A DNA stretch of 64,000 nucleotides from Cyanobacteria bacterium MAG CAR3_bin_5. Its GTDB lineage: Bacteria; Cyanobacteriota; Cyanobacteriia; PCC-6307; Cyanobiaceae. The position numbers and the translations under genes were made by a program. A model generated the notes under the pieces. The model had not been told where the DNA came from and made no database searches. It saw only the letters and a program-made list of their open reading frames with translations. Shown here piece after piece: positions 25,288 to 33,570 of the stretch (positions within the stretch are counted from its first letter, which is position 1; the number at the start of each line of letters is the position of its first letter). The stretch covers positions 1-64,000 of the forward strand of contig JAPOTR010000054.1 in the NCBI GenBank assembly GCA_026709085.1, written 5' to 3'.

Positions 25288-25602
25288 ATGAACCAACCCG
25301 CCCCCGCTCCCACAGATTCTTCCCCCCGTCCGCGCCACGGTCCCCTCCGCTATCTGGCGGGGGCCTTGAGCAGTGGCCTGTTTGCCGTGCTCGCCTGGCA
25401 GGCGGCCCGGGGGCTGGTGATCCACTTCACCCTCCATCCCCCCCACTACAGCAAGCCCATCGCCCAGAGCATCGCCGTGGGCCTCAAGACCATTCTCGTT
25501 GGCGCCAGCTTCCTGGCGGTCTTCAGCTTCAGCCTCATTGCCGTGGGGCTCTTTCTGTTGCTGGTGCAGGCGCTGCTGCCCAGCCATGAACGGCAAGCCT
25601 GA
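25288..25602 (+). CDS. DUF3082 family membrane protein
   Basis: A 104-residue protein with a proline-rich N-terminus and two hydrophobic segments, about residues 22-42 (YLAGALSSGLFAVLAWQAAR) and 68-95 (ILVGASFLAVFSFSLIAVGL). It matches my memory of DUF3082, a small cyanobacteria- and plastid-related membrane family of unknown function that is often found after ispE. The ATG at 25288 is the first start after ispE and gives a normal family length. Confidence 0.82.
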   Translation: MNQPAPAPTDSSPRPRHGPLRYLAGALSSGLFAVLAWQAARGLVIHFTLHPPHYSKPIAQSIAVGLKTILVGASFLAVFSFSLIAVGLFLLLVQALLPSHERQA

Positions 25603-25656
25603 TGCCATGTCCCCTCGCAACAATGCCGCTACCCTGGAACCAGAGATTGATTTGCC

Positions 25657-25752
25657 ATGACACCCCACGACCTGGGCCTGCTGGCCTTGCTCCTGAGCCC
25701 GGGACTGATGTTGTCGGTTCTGCTGCTCACCAGCTTCGCTGCCGGGGGCTGA
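25657..25752 (+). CDS. 31-residue single-helix membrane peptide
   Basis: An ATG at 25657 opens MTPHDLGLLALLLSPGLMLS, followed by VLLLTSFAAGG and a TGA. It is one hydrophobic helix with a short polar N-terminus, the size class of photosystem and cytochrome b6f small subunits, but it does not match PsaM, PsbX, PsbY, PetN or Psb30 as I know them. I recall a similar peptide upstream of pdhB in marine Synechococcus, so it is probably real. Function unknown. Confidence 0.55.
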   Translation: MTPHDLGLLALLLSPGLMLSVLLLTSFAAGG

Positions 25753-25846
25753 GCCGCATCCGCCCGGGGCATCAGCGTTCCCCGACCTGGGTTAGGGTCT
25801 AGGGGTTTTGTTTCAGGGCCTGCCGCGGGCGGGCATCCCCGGGGCT

Positions 25847-26830
25847 GTGGCAGAAACTCTTCTTTTCAATGCTCTCCGCGAAGCCATCGACGAGGAGATG
25901 GAGCGCGATCCCCACGTGCTGGTCATCGGGGAAGACGTGGGTCACTACGGCGGCTCCTACAAGGTCACCAAGGATTTGCACAAGAAATACGGAGATCTGC
26001 GGCTTCTGGATACCCCCATCGCGGAAAACAGCTTCACCGGCATGGCGGTGGGGGCAGCCATGACGGGCCTGCGGCCCATTGTGGAGGGCATGAACATGGG
26101 CTTTCTGCTCCTCGCCTTCAATCAGATTTCCAACAATATGGGGATGCTGCGCTACACCAGCGGCGGCAACTACACCATTCCCGTGGTGGTGCGGGGACCG
26201 GGGGGCGTGGGACGGCAACTGGGGGCGGAGCACAGTCAGCGGCTGGAGGCCTATTTCCATGCCGTGCCCGGCATCAGGATCGTGGCGTGCAGCACCCCCA
26301 CCAATGCCAAGGGTCTCCTCAAGGCCGCCATCCGCGACGACAACCCGGTGCTGTTTTTCGAGCACGTATTGCTCTATAACCTGAGCGAAGAACTGCCGGA
26401 AGGGCCGTACACCTGCGCCCTGGATCAGGCGGAGTTGGTGCGGGAGGGGAAGGATGTCACCCTGCTCACCTATTCCCGCATGCGCCACCACTGCACGAGG
26501 GCCGTGGAGCAACTCACGGCCCTGGGCCATGACCCGGAACTCATCGACCTGATCAGCCTCAAACCCTTTGACCTGGACACCATCAGCGCATCCATCCGCA
26601 AGACCCACCGGGTGGTGATTGTGGAGGAGTGCATGAAAACCGGCGGCATCGGCGCCGAACTGATTGCCCTGATCAGTGAGCATTGCTTCGACGAACTGGA
26701 TGCCCGACCGATTCGCCTCTCCTCCCAGGACATCCCCACCCCCTACAACGGCACCCTGGAAAATCACACCATCATTCAGCCCCGCCAGATTGTGGAAACC
26801 TGTCAGCAACTGATTCGAGGTCTCGTCTGA
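25847..26830 (+). CDS. pdhB: Pyruvate dehydrogenase E1 component subunit beta
   Basis: The beta subunit of pyruvate dehydrogenase E1, which with the alpha subunit uses thiamine diphosphate to decarboxylate pyruvate for acetyl-CoA. Motifs: [20 protein letters not shown], the cofactor-region [57 protein letters not shown] and the C-terminal [19 protein letters not shown]. The GTG at 25847 gives 327 residues starting [10 protein letters not shown], the usual start in cyanobacteria; a TTG at 25808 is less likely. No pdhA is in view, which is common in cyanobacteria. secD begins 1 base after its stop. Confidence 0.95.
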   Translation: MAETLLFNALREAIDEEMERDPHVLVIGEDVGHYGGSYKVTKDLHKKYGDLRLLDTPIAENSFTGMAVGAAMTGLRPIVEGMNMGFLLLAFNQISNNMGMLRYTSGGNYTIPVVVRGPGGVGRQLGAEHSQRLEAYFHAVPGIRIVACSTPTNAKGLLKAAIRDDNPVLFFEHVLLYNLSEELPEGPYTCALDQAELVREGKDVTLLTYSRMRHHCTRAVEQLTALGHDPELIDLISLKPFDLDTISASIRKTHRVVIVEECMKTGGIGAELIALISEHCFDELDARPIRLSSQDIPTPYNGTLENHTIIQPRQIVETCQQLIRGLV

Positions 26831-26831
26831 A

Positions 26832-28313
26832 ATGGTCCGTCAAGGATGGCTGCTCCCCGTAATCCTGGCCATGGTGCTGGCCGCGGCGGTGTTGCTGGGG
26901 AATCGGTCTCTCCAGTTGGGACTGGATCTGCAGGGGGGGCATCAACTCAGCGCCCGGGTCTTCGGCGCCGATCCCGAAACAGTCGTCACCGCCGATGATC
27001 TGGACGGGGTGAAGAACGTGATCCAGCGGCGCATCGACGGCCTCGGCCTTGCCCAGACCCAGATCCACACCGTGGGATCCGACCGCGTGGTGGTGCAACT
27101 GCCCACGGCCCATCCCCCCTGGGAGGGGGATGGGGAAGCCCAGACCGTGGTGGACAACACCTTGCAGCAGGTGGCCAACCAGATCACCGAAAAGGCGGTG
27201 CTCCAGTTCGGTGTGTTGCGCCCCGGCGAGGTGGATCGCTACGCAACCTTGGTGCAGGAACGGGGGAATGCACGGGTTGCGGTTGTCCTTGGCCAGCAGC
27301 AACTGGAACAGTTGCAGCGCAGCCGGGCCGGTTCCGAGGAACTCGGCGCCTTGCGGGAAGAACTGGAAGCGGCGCAAACGGCCCTCGACCAGTTGGAGTT
27401 GGACATTGGCGGGTTGTTTGACCTGCGTCCCCTCACCGGTGACGACCTGGTGCAAGTGGTGGCCGAACCCAACTTTGAATCCCAAGGGGAGTACTACCAA
27501 CTCAGCCTCACCTTCTCCGCCGCCGGCGCCCAGGCCTTCGCGGATCTCACCAAGGAGGTGGCCGCCGACTTTAACCTGCGACTGGCCATTCTTCTGGATG
27601 GTCGCTCCATCAGTGAAGCCACCGTGGGGCCGGAGTTCCGGGAGAACGGAATCACCGGCGGCGGCGCCCGGATTACCGGCGCCTTCACCCTGGAGCAGGC
27701 CCGCGGGTTGGAGGTGCAGCTTCGCGGCGGCTCTCTCCCCTATGACACCGAGATTGTGGAGCAGCGCACCGTGGGCGCCACCCTGGGATCCGACAATGTG
27801 CGCCGCAGCCTCACCGCCGCCCTGACGGGTCTGGCGCTGGTGAGTGGGTTGATGGTGATCGTCTATCGGCTGCCGGGTCTGGTGGCGGTTGCAACCCTGG
27901 CCATCTATGCCCTCTTGAATCTGGCGATCTACGCCCTGGTTCCGGTGGTGCTCACCCTGCCGGGAATCGCCGGCCTGATCTTGAGTTTCGGGATGGCCGT
28001 TGATGCCAACGTGCTCATCTTCGAGCGTATCCGGGAGGAATTGCGTTCCGGTCGCAAGCTCTACCAGGCGGTGGAGGCCGGCTTCAACCGGGCGTTCAAT
28101 TCCATCTTCGACGGCAGCGTCACCACCCTGATTAGCTGCCTGGCCCTGGGCTACCTGGGCAGTGGCCTGGTGCGCGGTTTTGCCATCACCCTGGGCATTG
28201 GCGTGGGCCTCAGCCTGTTCACCAGCCTGGTGTGCAGCAGGACACTCCTGAAAACCAGCCTCTTTCTGCATCCCGCCCTTCGCAAGATCCAGTACTTCCA
28301 ACCTGTGCGATGA
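26832..28313 (+). CDS. secD: Protein translocase subunit SecD
   Basis: SecD with SecF forms a membrane complex that uses the proton gradient to help release translocated proteins from SecYEG. The protein has an N-terminal transmembrane helix (about residues 7-24), the GLDLQGGHQLSARV motif, a periplasmic (or lumenal) P1-type domain of some 280 residues, and five C-terminal helices containing FGMAVDANVLIFERIREEL. Length of 493 is typical for cyanobacteria. Its stop overlaps the secF start by four bases. Confidence 0.96.
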   Translation: MVRQGWLLPVILAMVLAAAVLLGNRSLQLGLDLQGGHQLSARVFGADPETVVTADDLDGVKNVIQRRIDGLGLAQTQIHTVGSDRVVVQLPTAHPPWEGDGEAQTVVDNTLQQVANQITEKAVLQFGVLRPGEVDRYATLVQERGNARVAVVLGQQQLEQLQRSRAGSEELGALREELEAAQTALDQLELDIGGLFDLRPLTGDDLVQVVAEPNFESQGEYYQLSLTFSAAGAQAFADLTKEVAADFNLRLAILLDGRSISEATVGPEFRENGITGGGARITGAFTLEQARGLEVQLRGGSLPYDTEIVEQRTVGATLGSDNVRRSLTAALTGLALVSGLMVIVYRLPGLVAVATLAIYALLNLAIYALVPVVLTLPGIAGLILSFGMAVDANVLIFERIREELRSGRKLYQAVEAGFNRAFNSIFDGSVTTLISCLALGYLGSGLVRGFAITLGIGVGLSLFTSLVCSRTLLKTSLFLHPALRKIQYFQPVR

Positions 28314-29407
28314 CCTCCAGCGAGACCGTCCCCACACCCCCCGCAATCCCTTCGGCGCCAGCCCATGAAGCCGCCAGTTCCCAGGGGGCTTTCGCCAGGT
28401 TTCAAGCGAGCCGGTACCGCTGGAGGCTGCTGCTGCTCTCGGCCGTGATGGTGGCGCTATCCCTGCTGGGTTTCTGGGTCAATGTGAGGGATCCGCAAAT
28501 CGGCGCCCCGCTGCGGGCCGGGCTGGATTTCCGGGGCGGAACCAGCATCCAACTGGAACTGGCCTGCCATGATCCCGGACCCTGTGACGCCAGCGAGCGC
28601 TTGCAACTGCCGGTGGTGCGCTCCCTGCTGGCGGATTTGCCGCTGGAGCCAGCCGGAGACCGGCAGCCCGCACCGACCCCCGCCAGCTTCAACCTCCAGC
28701 TTCTCGACAACGGCGAGGGCGTTCTGCTGCGCTCCACCGCCCTGACCATTGCCCAGGCCCAAGCCATCGAGGAGCGGCTTACCACGGCGGAGTCCATCGC
28801 CCTGTTGCAGCGGGAGCGCACCCAGGTAGACACCATCGGACCGGCCCTTGGCGCCCAACTGCTGAATGCCGCGCTCCGGGCGCTGGCCGCCGCTTTTCTG
28901 GGGGTGGCCGGCTATATCGCCATCCGCTTTTCCCCCGTCAATGCCGTCCTGGCTCTGGGGGCGCTGGTGCATGACGTGGTAATCGTGGCGGGGCTGTTTG
29001 CCTGGTTGGGGCAATTGCTGGACGTGGAGGTGGGAAGCCTCTTTGCCGTGGCCCTGCTGACCCTGGCGGGCTATTCCGTCAACGACACCGTGGTGGTGTT
29101 CGACCGCATCCGGGAAACGGATCGTCTTCAACCCTACCTGGACATCACCGCCCGCATTGATCGCTCCGTTGCCGCCAGCCTGGTGCGTTCCCTCAACACT
29201 TCCATTACCACGGAACTGCCCGTTCTTGCCCTGGCCCTCTTCAGTGGCGGGGAACTGCGCTGGTTTGCCGTGGCCCTGGCCTTCGGCATCGGGGTGGGCA
29301 CCTATTCCTCCCTGTTCGTGGCCCCCCTGTGGCTGGGCCTGCTGAAGAAAGACCCAGTACGCAAGCCCGCTGTCGACGTCACCGGTTCAACATCCTCGTT
29401 TCCCTGA
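28310..29407 (+). CDS. secF: Protein translocase subunit SecF
   Basis: Partner of SecD. After a 45-residue polar lead there is a transmembrane helix (LLLLSAVMVALSLLGFWV), the GLDFRGGTSIQLEL motif, a short exported domain with a cysteine pair (ACHDPGPC) and five C-terminal helices with YSVNDTVVVFDRIRETDRL and SLNTSITTELPVLALALF. The ATG at 28310 lies in ATGA shared with the secD stop. Length of 365 is slightly long because of the N-terminal extension. Confidence 0.95.
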   Translation: MTSSETVPTPPAIPSAPAHEAASSQGAFARFQASRYRWRLLLLSAVMVALSLLGFWVNVRDPQIGAPLRAGLDFRGGTSIQLELACHDPGPCDASERLQLPVVRSLLADLPLEPAGDRQPAPTPASFNLQLLDNGEGVLLRSTALTIAQAQAIEERLTTAESIALLQRERTQVDTIGPALGAQLLNAALRALAAAFLGVAGYIAIRFSPVNAVLALGALVHDVVIVAGLFAWLGQLLDVEVGSLFAVALLTLAGYSVNDTVVVFDRIRETDRLQPYLDITARIDRSVAASLVRSLNTSITTELPVLALALFSGGELRWFAVALAFGIGVGTYSSLFVAPLWLGLLKKDPVRKPAVDVTGSTSSFP

Positions 29408-29414
29408 TCCTCCC

Positions 29415-29687
29415 TTGCGCGGCCTGCAACGTCTGATGCTTGTCCTGATGACCCTTTTGGCGCTGTTGCAGTTGGAGGGGGAGTTGGGTCTGTTGCTGGA
29501 TCATTTCACCTGGACCGCCATGGCCTACGGCCTCAGGGCCCACCCTTTGGCGGTGCTCAACCTTCTGGCTCTTCCCGTGCTGTGGCCGCGCCAGCCGCGC
29601 CGACGGGCAGCCAGCGGTCCATCACGTCGTGAATCAGCATCTCACGGGCCAACACCTGAGCCACCACCACCAGCGGCAAAGCCATAA
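29415..29687 (+). CDS. small cyanobacterial membrane protein, unknown
   Basis: About 90 residues from a TTG at 29415. Two hydrophobic stretches (LMLVLMTLLALLQLEGELGL and AVLNLLALPVLWP) flank HFTWTAMAYGLRAHP, and the tail is proline- and arginine-rich. It follows secF by 7 bases on the same strand. The last 130 bases overlap the 3' end of the convergent AI-2E transporter gene, so the tail could be shorter or the gene could be an artefact. I recall a similar short protein after secF in marine Synechococcus. Confidence 0.5.
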   Translation: MRGLQRLMLVLMTLLALLQLEGELGLLLDHFTWTAMAYGLRAHPLAVLNLLALPVLWPRQPRRRAASGPSRRESASHGPTPEPPPPAAKP

Positions 29688-30654
29688 GCAACCCCAGGGG
29701 ACCCAGAAGCACTGCGAACACAAACTGGGACAACAGGGTCAGGCCAGGCAAAAGCTTCACCTGCTTGTGCATCACCCAGGGGGTAATCAGGTAACTCTCC
29801 ACGTTCTGAATGACCAGATAAAGAACCACCACCGCCAGGGCCCGCCATGGGGAATCCAGCAGCGCCACGGAGGCGGGGAAAACGGTGCTGATGGTGGGGC
29901 CGATATTGGGAATCACGTTCAGCAGACCGGCCAACAGGGCATTGGCCACCACGGGCTTGATCCCCAGCACCGCCAGGCCGATTCCCGCCAATGCCGCCAC
30001 ACAGACGGAACTGATCAACAGACCCGTCATCCAGTTGCCCAGGGCGCTGTCACACTGGCTGAGCACCGTCTGCAGGCGGCGGCGATAGAAGCTGGGGGCC
30101 AGGCGGACGGCCAACGCCTGGTAGGACTGGGGCTGGGCCGCCAGCATCACCGCCAGGATCAGGACAAACACCACTTGCAACAACCCGCCCCCCAGATTTC
30201 CCACCAGGCCCAGCAAACCCTGCAGGCTCCTCTCCAGGGCGTTGCCAACACCCTCCCTGGTGCGAAACAGTTCAGTCAGGCTTTGGGGCAGATCCGAATC
30301 TTCGCCATCGCCATAGATATTGGCGATGACAGCGCGGTAGCTGTCATCGATGAGCTCCAGCAGGGTGTTCAGCGCCTGGGGCAGGTTCTCGATCAACTCC
30401 CGGAACTCCTTCACAAAAGGGGGCGCCAGCACCACGCTGCCCACCAGCACCGCCACGCTCAGGGCCAGCAGAACCACCAGCAACCCCCAGGACCGCCGCC
30501 AGCCGTAACAGCGCTGGATGGCCCGCACCGGCAGATTCAGGGCCACGGCCAGGACCACGGCGGCGAACAACACCAACAGCACCCCCCTCAGGTTCCAGAG
30601 GAGCACCAGGGCCGCCAGCAACGCCAGCAGGCCCAGCCACTGCCCGAAACCCAT
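29557..30654 (-). CDS. AI-2E family transporter (PerM-like permease)
   Basis: A 365-residue multi-spanning membrane protein of the PerM/AI-2E family. Members export small molecules or act as exchangers; the substrate here is unknown. Typical motifs: LLNVIPNIGPTISTVFPASV, then LYLVIQNVESYLITPWVM, and LPGLTLLSQFVFAVLLGPLG. The N-terminus has two helices (WLGLLALLAALVLLWNLRGV). I chose the ATG at 30654 because a perfect AGGAGG ends six bases before it; the in-frame ATG at 30660 touches that sequence and is unlikely. It follows psb28 with the ribosome site overlapping the psb28 stop. Confidence 0.88.
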   Translation of the reverse strand: MGFGQWLGLLALLAALVLLWNLRGVLLVLFAAVVLAVALNLPVRAIQRCYGWRRSWGLLVVLLALSVAVLVGSVVLAPPFVKEFRELIENLPQALNTLLELIDDSYRAVIANIYGDGEDSDLPQSLTELFRTREGVGNALERSLQGLLGLVGNLGGGLLQVVFVLILAVMLAAQPQSYQALAVRLAPSFYRRRLQTVLSQCDSALGNWMTGLLISSVCVAALAGIGLAVLGIKPVVANALLAGLLNVIPNIGPTISTVFPASVALLDSPWRALAVVVLYLVIQNVESYLITPWVMHKQVKLLPGLTLLSQFVFAVLLGPLGLLMALPLVVVAQVLAREMLIHDVMDRWLPVGAAGAATAREEPEG

Positions 30655-30660
30655 GGGCAT

Positions 30661-30666
30661 CCTCCT
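30661..30666 (-). promoter_or_regulatory. Shine-Dalgarno site of the AI-2E transporter, overlapping the psb28 stop
   Basis: On the minus strand the psb28 stop is TAG within AGCTAGGAGG; the AGGAGG lies six bases from the ATG at 30654. The overlap suggests that ribosomes ending psb28 start the transporter. Confidence 0.75.
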
Positions 30667-31000
30667 AGCTGCGGGCAAAGTCCAGGTTGGCGCGTTTGGC
30701 ATAGCGCTGGGCAAAACGCATGAACCGTTCAAACTCCTCTATTGTCTTCCATGTGTAGGTGGCTTCAATAGCGCTGGCGCGGCCGTTCACGAAGCGTCCC
30801 CTGACCTCCCGGCTCACCAGTTCTCCCTCCTCGTCCACGAGAAACATGCCGGTAATGGCGCTGGTCATCTCCTCCCCCAGGGCGTCCGGCTCCTCGAAGA
30901 CAAAAATGGCCTGACCCGTGACCCCATCCCGGGAGCGGGTCATGCGGATCTCCGGAATGACGGTCTCGTCAACGCCCCGGAAAAACTGGATGGCCGCCAT
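30665..31000 (-). CDS. psb28: Photosystem II reaction center Psb28 protein
   Basis: A 111-residue Psb28, a soluble protein that binds the CP47-side of photosystem II assembly intermediates and is absent from the mature complex. Family motifs run through it: [55 protein letters not shown] and the C-terminal [20 protein letters not shown]. Length and termini are typical. It is upstream of the AI-2E transporter on the same strand and 24 bases downstream of mnmH. Confidence 0.95.
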   Translation of the reverse strand: MAAIQFFRGVDETVIPEIRMTRSRDGVTGQAIFVFEEPDALGEEMTSAITGMFLVDEEGELVSREVRGRFVNGRASAIEATYTWKTIEEFERFMRFAQRYAKRANLDFARS

Positions 31001-31024
31001 GGCAAGGTTCCCAAAGGGGGCACC

Positions 31025-32095
31025 CTACAAGCTGTGGCCCGGAAGCGTCGCTTCCATGGCCAGAAGCCGCTGGGCAACGGCTGGGGTGGACAGTCCTGCG
31101 CCCACCAGGGGAATCGGGGTGTGGGGACTGCGCGCCAGGCCGTGGGCATAGGTGCGGTCGTAGTAGTTGAGGATCACCTGACAGGCCAGGCGCAGGTTGC
31201 CCGCCGCAATGGCCGCCACCGCCTGTTGGGTCCGCTGGGGTCCCAGGCGTTTGCCGATGCGCCGGGTGGCCTCCATAAGCTCCGCCCGCGGCATGGCGCC
31301 GTAGGTGGCCAGCAGATGGTCCAGCCGCTCCTGCTCCGGCCGCTGCAACTCCACCAGGGGCGCCTGCTCCATCTGCCGGAACAACTCGGGGGGGATGCGA
31401 CAGCGACCCACCTGGACGCTCTCCGCCTCGATCCAGAGCACCCGGTGGGGGGAGACGGCCTGCAAGGTCATGGCGATGTCGTTTTCAAACTGCTCCGTGG
31501 TGGGCTGGCGTGGCTGACCCAGCCCCCCGAAACTGCTGCCCCGATGATGGGCCAACCCTTCCAGATCCAGCACTTGCGCTCCGGCGCGGCCCAGGGCATG
31601 GAGCACCTCCGTTTTGCCGCTGCCGGTGTGGCCCCCCAGCAGCACAACGGGGAGCGGCCGGGCCAGGGCATGGCGCAGCCAGCGCCGGAAGGACTTGTAG
31701 CCCCCCTCCAGGAGGATGCAAGGCAGGTTATAAGTCTCCAGAAGCCAGGCGGTGCTGCTGCTGCGCAGACCGCCCCGCCAGCAGTGCAGCCGCAGATTGG
31801 CCCCAGCCTTCCCGAGGGCCCCAGCCTTCCCGAGGGCCGCAGCCTGCTCCGCCAGGATCGCCAGCCGCGGCCCCACCAGTTCCAGTCCATGGCGCACCGC
31901 GGCGCGGCGGCCCTGGCGGGCATACAGGGCGCCCACCGCGGCCCGCTCCTCGTCACTGAACAGGGGAAGGTTGTGGGCTCCGGGGATATGGCCCCGGGCA
32001 AACTCTCCGGGGCTACGCACATCCAGCAAGGGACCACCTGCCTTCAGAAAGCAATCACAGGAGAGGGAACGGGCCATGGATTGCATTGTCCCCAC
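31025..32095 (-). CDS. mnmH: tRNA 2-selenouridine synthase (MnmH/SelU)
   Basis: MnmH replaces sulfur by selenium (through a geranylated intermediate) at the wobble 2-thiouridine of some tRNAs. It joins an N-terminal rhodanese domain (LLDVRSPGEFARGHIPGAHN, active Cys105 in HCWRGGLRS) to a P-loop domain with GGHTGSGKTEVL at about 154-165. Residues 88-99 are a perfect tandem repeat of ALGKAG, created by an 18-base duplication at 31803-31838, in the linker before the catalytic strand. No selD is in view. Start options are 32095 or the ATG at 32077. Confidence 0.93.
   Translation of the reverse strand: MGTMQSMARSLSCDCFLKAGGPLLDVRSPGEFARGHIPGAHNLPLFSDEERAAVGALYARQGRRAAVRHGLELVGPRLAILAEQAAALGKAGALGKAGANLRLHCWRGGLRSSSTAWLLETYNLPCILLEGGYKSFRRWLRHALARPLPVVLLGGHTGSGKTEVLHALGRAGAQVLDLEGLAHHRGSSFGGLGQPRQPTTEQFENDIAMTLQAVSPHRVLWIEAESVQVGRCRIPPELFRQMEQAPLVELQRPEQERLDHLLATYGAMPRAELMEATRRIGKRLGPQRTQQAVAAIAAGNLRLACQVILNYYDRTYAHGLARSPHTPIPLVGAGLSTPAVAQRLLAMEATLPGHSL
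31803..31838. repeat. 18-base perfect tandem duplication in mnmH
   Basis: CCAGCCTTCCCGAGGGCC is present twice in direct succession. It adds six residues in frame to the rhodanese domain of MnmH. Confidence 0.9.
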
Positions 32096-32137
32096 TGGCG
32101 GCCCCTACCATGGGGCCCGTAGCGTTTCTCTTCCAGG

Positions 32138-32866
32138 TTGACCGTGGACTCTGGTGGTTGTACGGCGGATTTCTCCTCTGCGCCGCTGCTGGAGGAGTTT
32201 CGTCAGGCCGGAGGCCGGCAACGGCAACGGCTTCTGAACACCGTGCTGGACCACGGCCGGCAACTGGTGGGGTTCATCCCCACGGCGTTGCAGGCCTACG
32301 ACCCGGAAGGGGACGACTGGGCTGCCGGCTGCCTGATTCAGTTGCTCATGGCCCATGGAGGGCCAATACGAGCGGAATTTCTCCTCCGCCATCCCCAGGG
32401 ATGGTTTGCCGCCCCCTCCGCCATGGGCCAGGACCACCAGCCCCTGCAGCAGGCTCTGGCCACAGAGGCTTTCGAAGAAGCGGACCGTCTCACCATGGCC
32501 AGCCTGCGGCAGATGGCCGGCCCCGCTGCAGTGGGCCGGGGGTATGTTTTTTTCTCCGAGGTGACCGCCCTGGCCACTACGGATCTGGACACCATTGATC
32601 GCCTCTGGGTTGCCTACTCCCGGGGGCGCTACGGCTTTTCCGTGCAGCGCCGCCTGCTGAAGGCCTGCGGGGGGCGTTGGCAGCAACTCTGGCCCCGCCT
32701 GGGGTGGAAACAGGATGGCGTCTGGACCCGCTACCCCAACCAGTTCACCTGGCGTCACACCGCGCCGGAGGGCCACATGCCCCTGGTGAATCAACTGCGG
32801 GGGGTGCGGCTGATGGATGCCTTGCTCAATCACCCGGCCATTACGGCTCGTTGTCCGGACGACTGA
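32138..32866 (+). CDS. gun4: GUN4 domain protein, Mg-chelatase activator
   Basis: A 242-residue protein with an N-terminal helical domain and a C-terminal GUN4 core (about residues 110-235). GUN4 binds protoporphyrins and stimulates magnesium chelatase at the entry to chlorophyll synthesis. Core signatures: AFEEADRLTMASLRQM, FFSEVTALATTDLDTIDRLW, VAYSRGRYGFSVQRRLLKAC and RLGWKQDGVWTRY, ending TAPEGHMPLV. The start is probably the TTG at 32138; a GTG a few codons later is possible. It converges on the DUF6439-like gene with a 26-base overlap. Confidence 0.92.
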   Translation: MTVDSGGCTADFSSAPLLEEFRQAGGRQRQRLLNTVLDHGRQLVGFIPTALQAYDPEGDDWAAGCLIQLLMAHGGPIRAEFLLRHPQGWFAAPSAMGQDHQPLQQALATEAFEEADRLTMASLRQMAGPAAVGRGYVFFSEVTALATTDLDTIDRLWVAYSRGRYGFSVQRRLLKACGGRWQQLWPRLGWKQDGVWTRYPNQFTWRHTAPEGHMPLVNQLRGVRLMDALLNHPAITARCPDD

Positions 32867-33134
32867 CGGGGGCCTGCTTGCGGTGGCGATCAGGGCAGCC
32901 TGGATCCTGCAGGTCACCCCGTAGCCAGTTCAGGGCCGTCTGGAGGGAGGCCATGGCGGCCTGGTCCTGGTGGTGGAGCAACTGATTCAATCCTGCCGCC
33001 ACCTGTTCCGCGGCGCGGTGGCGCCGGCTGCCTTTCAAGGCATGCCATTGGCGCTCGTTGATGCGCAGGGCATCCAGCAGGTCCCGGGCCAGGGGCCGGG
33101 CGGCGGGATTGAGGGGGTGACGGGTGACAGCCAT
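32841..33134 (-). CDS. conserved cyanobacterial protein (DUF6439-like)
   Basis: A 97-residue soluble protein, mostly helical in character: RPLARDLLDALRINERQWHA, then LKGSRRHRAAEQVAAGL, then ALNWLRGDLQDPGCPDRHR. The DPGCP end fits my memory of DUF6439, found in cyanobacteria with no assigned role. The name is from memory and should be treated as tentative. Its 3' end overlaps the end of gun4 on the other strand. Confidence 0.65.
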   Translation of the reverse strand: MAVTRHPLNPAARPLARDLLDALRINERQWHALKGSRRHRAAEQVAAGLNQLLHHQDQAAMASLQTALNWLRGDLQDPGCPDRHRKQAPVSRPDNEP

Positions 33135-33495
33135 GGGTATCCGGGAGGAGGGGCTGGGGAAGGATCAACTGTTGTCCCAGCATGGATCAACCGTTGCCCC
33201 TGTGGCCTTGTCAAGCCCTGGAACCACCCGTCGTCAGCACCGGCTCCATGGGACCCCGCCCCGGGCCCAGCGGCTGGTGCGCCTGGCTTGGGCGCTGGCC
33301 GCCTGCCAGCAACGGCTGGCGCCGGCCCATCGGCGGGGATCAGGCCTCCGGGCGCGACGCAACCGGCAGCGGCAGCGGTTGTTTCGATACCTTGCCCCGC
33401 CCCGGCCCTGGTCATGGTGGACCGGGGAGCGGTTCTGGTGGGGGCTGCGCTGGTTTGGCGCGGGGATGGCGGCGGCTCTGCTGGCGAGCCGATGA
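33133..33495 (+). CDS. hypothetical protein upstream of purL, 5' end uncertain
   Basis: The C-terminal part of this frame looks like a real protein: RLVRLAWALAACQQRL, a basic stretch RGSGLRARRNRQRQRLFRYL, then WWTGERFWWGLRWFGAGMAA, a likely membrane-associated end. The N-terminal part in this frame is less convincing. Another frame starting with ATG at 33182 gives MDQPLPLWPCQALEPP, which looks like a natural start, so there may be a frameshift around 33215-33245 or a non-ATG start near 33199. I recall a similar basic tryptophan-rich protein before purL in marine Synechococcus. Confidence 0.4.
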   Translation: MGIREEGLGKDQLLSQHGSTVAPVALSSPGTTRRQHRLHGTPPRAQRLVRLAWALAACQQRLAPAHRRGSGLRARRNRQRQRLFRYLAPPRPWSWWTGERFWWGLRWFGAGMAAALLASR

Positions 33496-33570
33496 AACGG
33501 CGCCCCGATTCTCCAAACCAGGCCCCATCCGCCAGACTCGGCAACATCGGGCCTTTTCTCCGCGCCGTCC

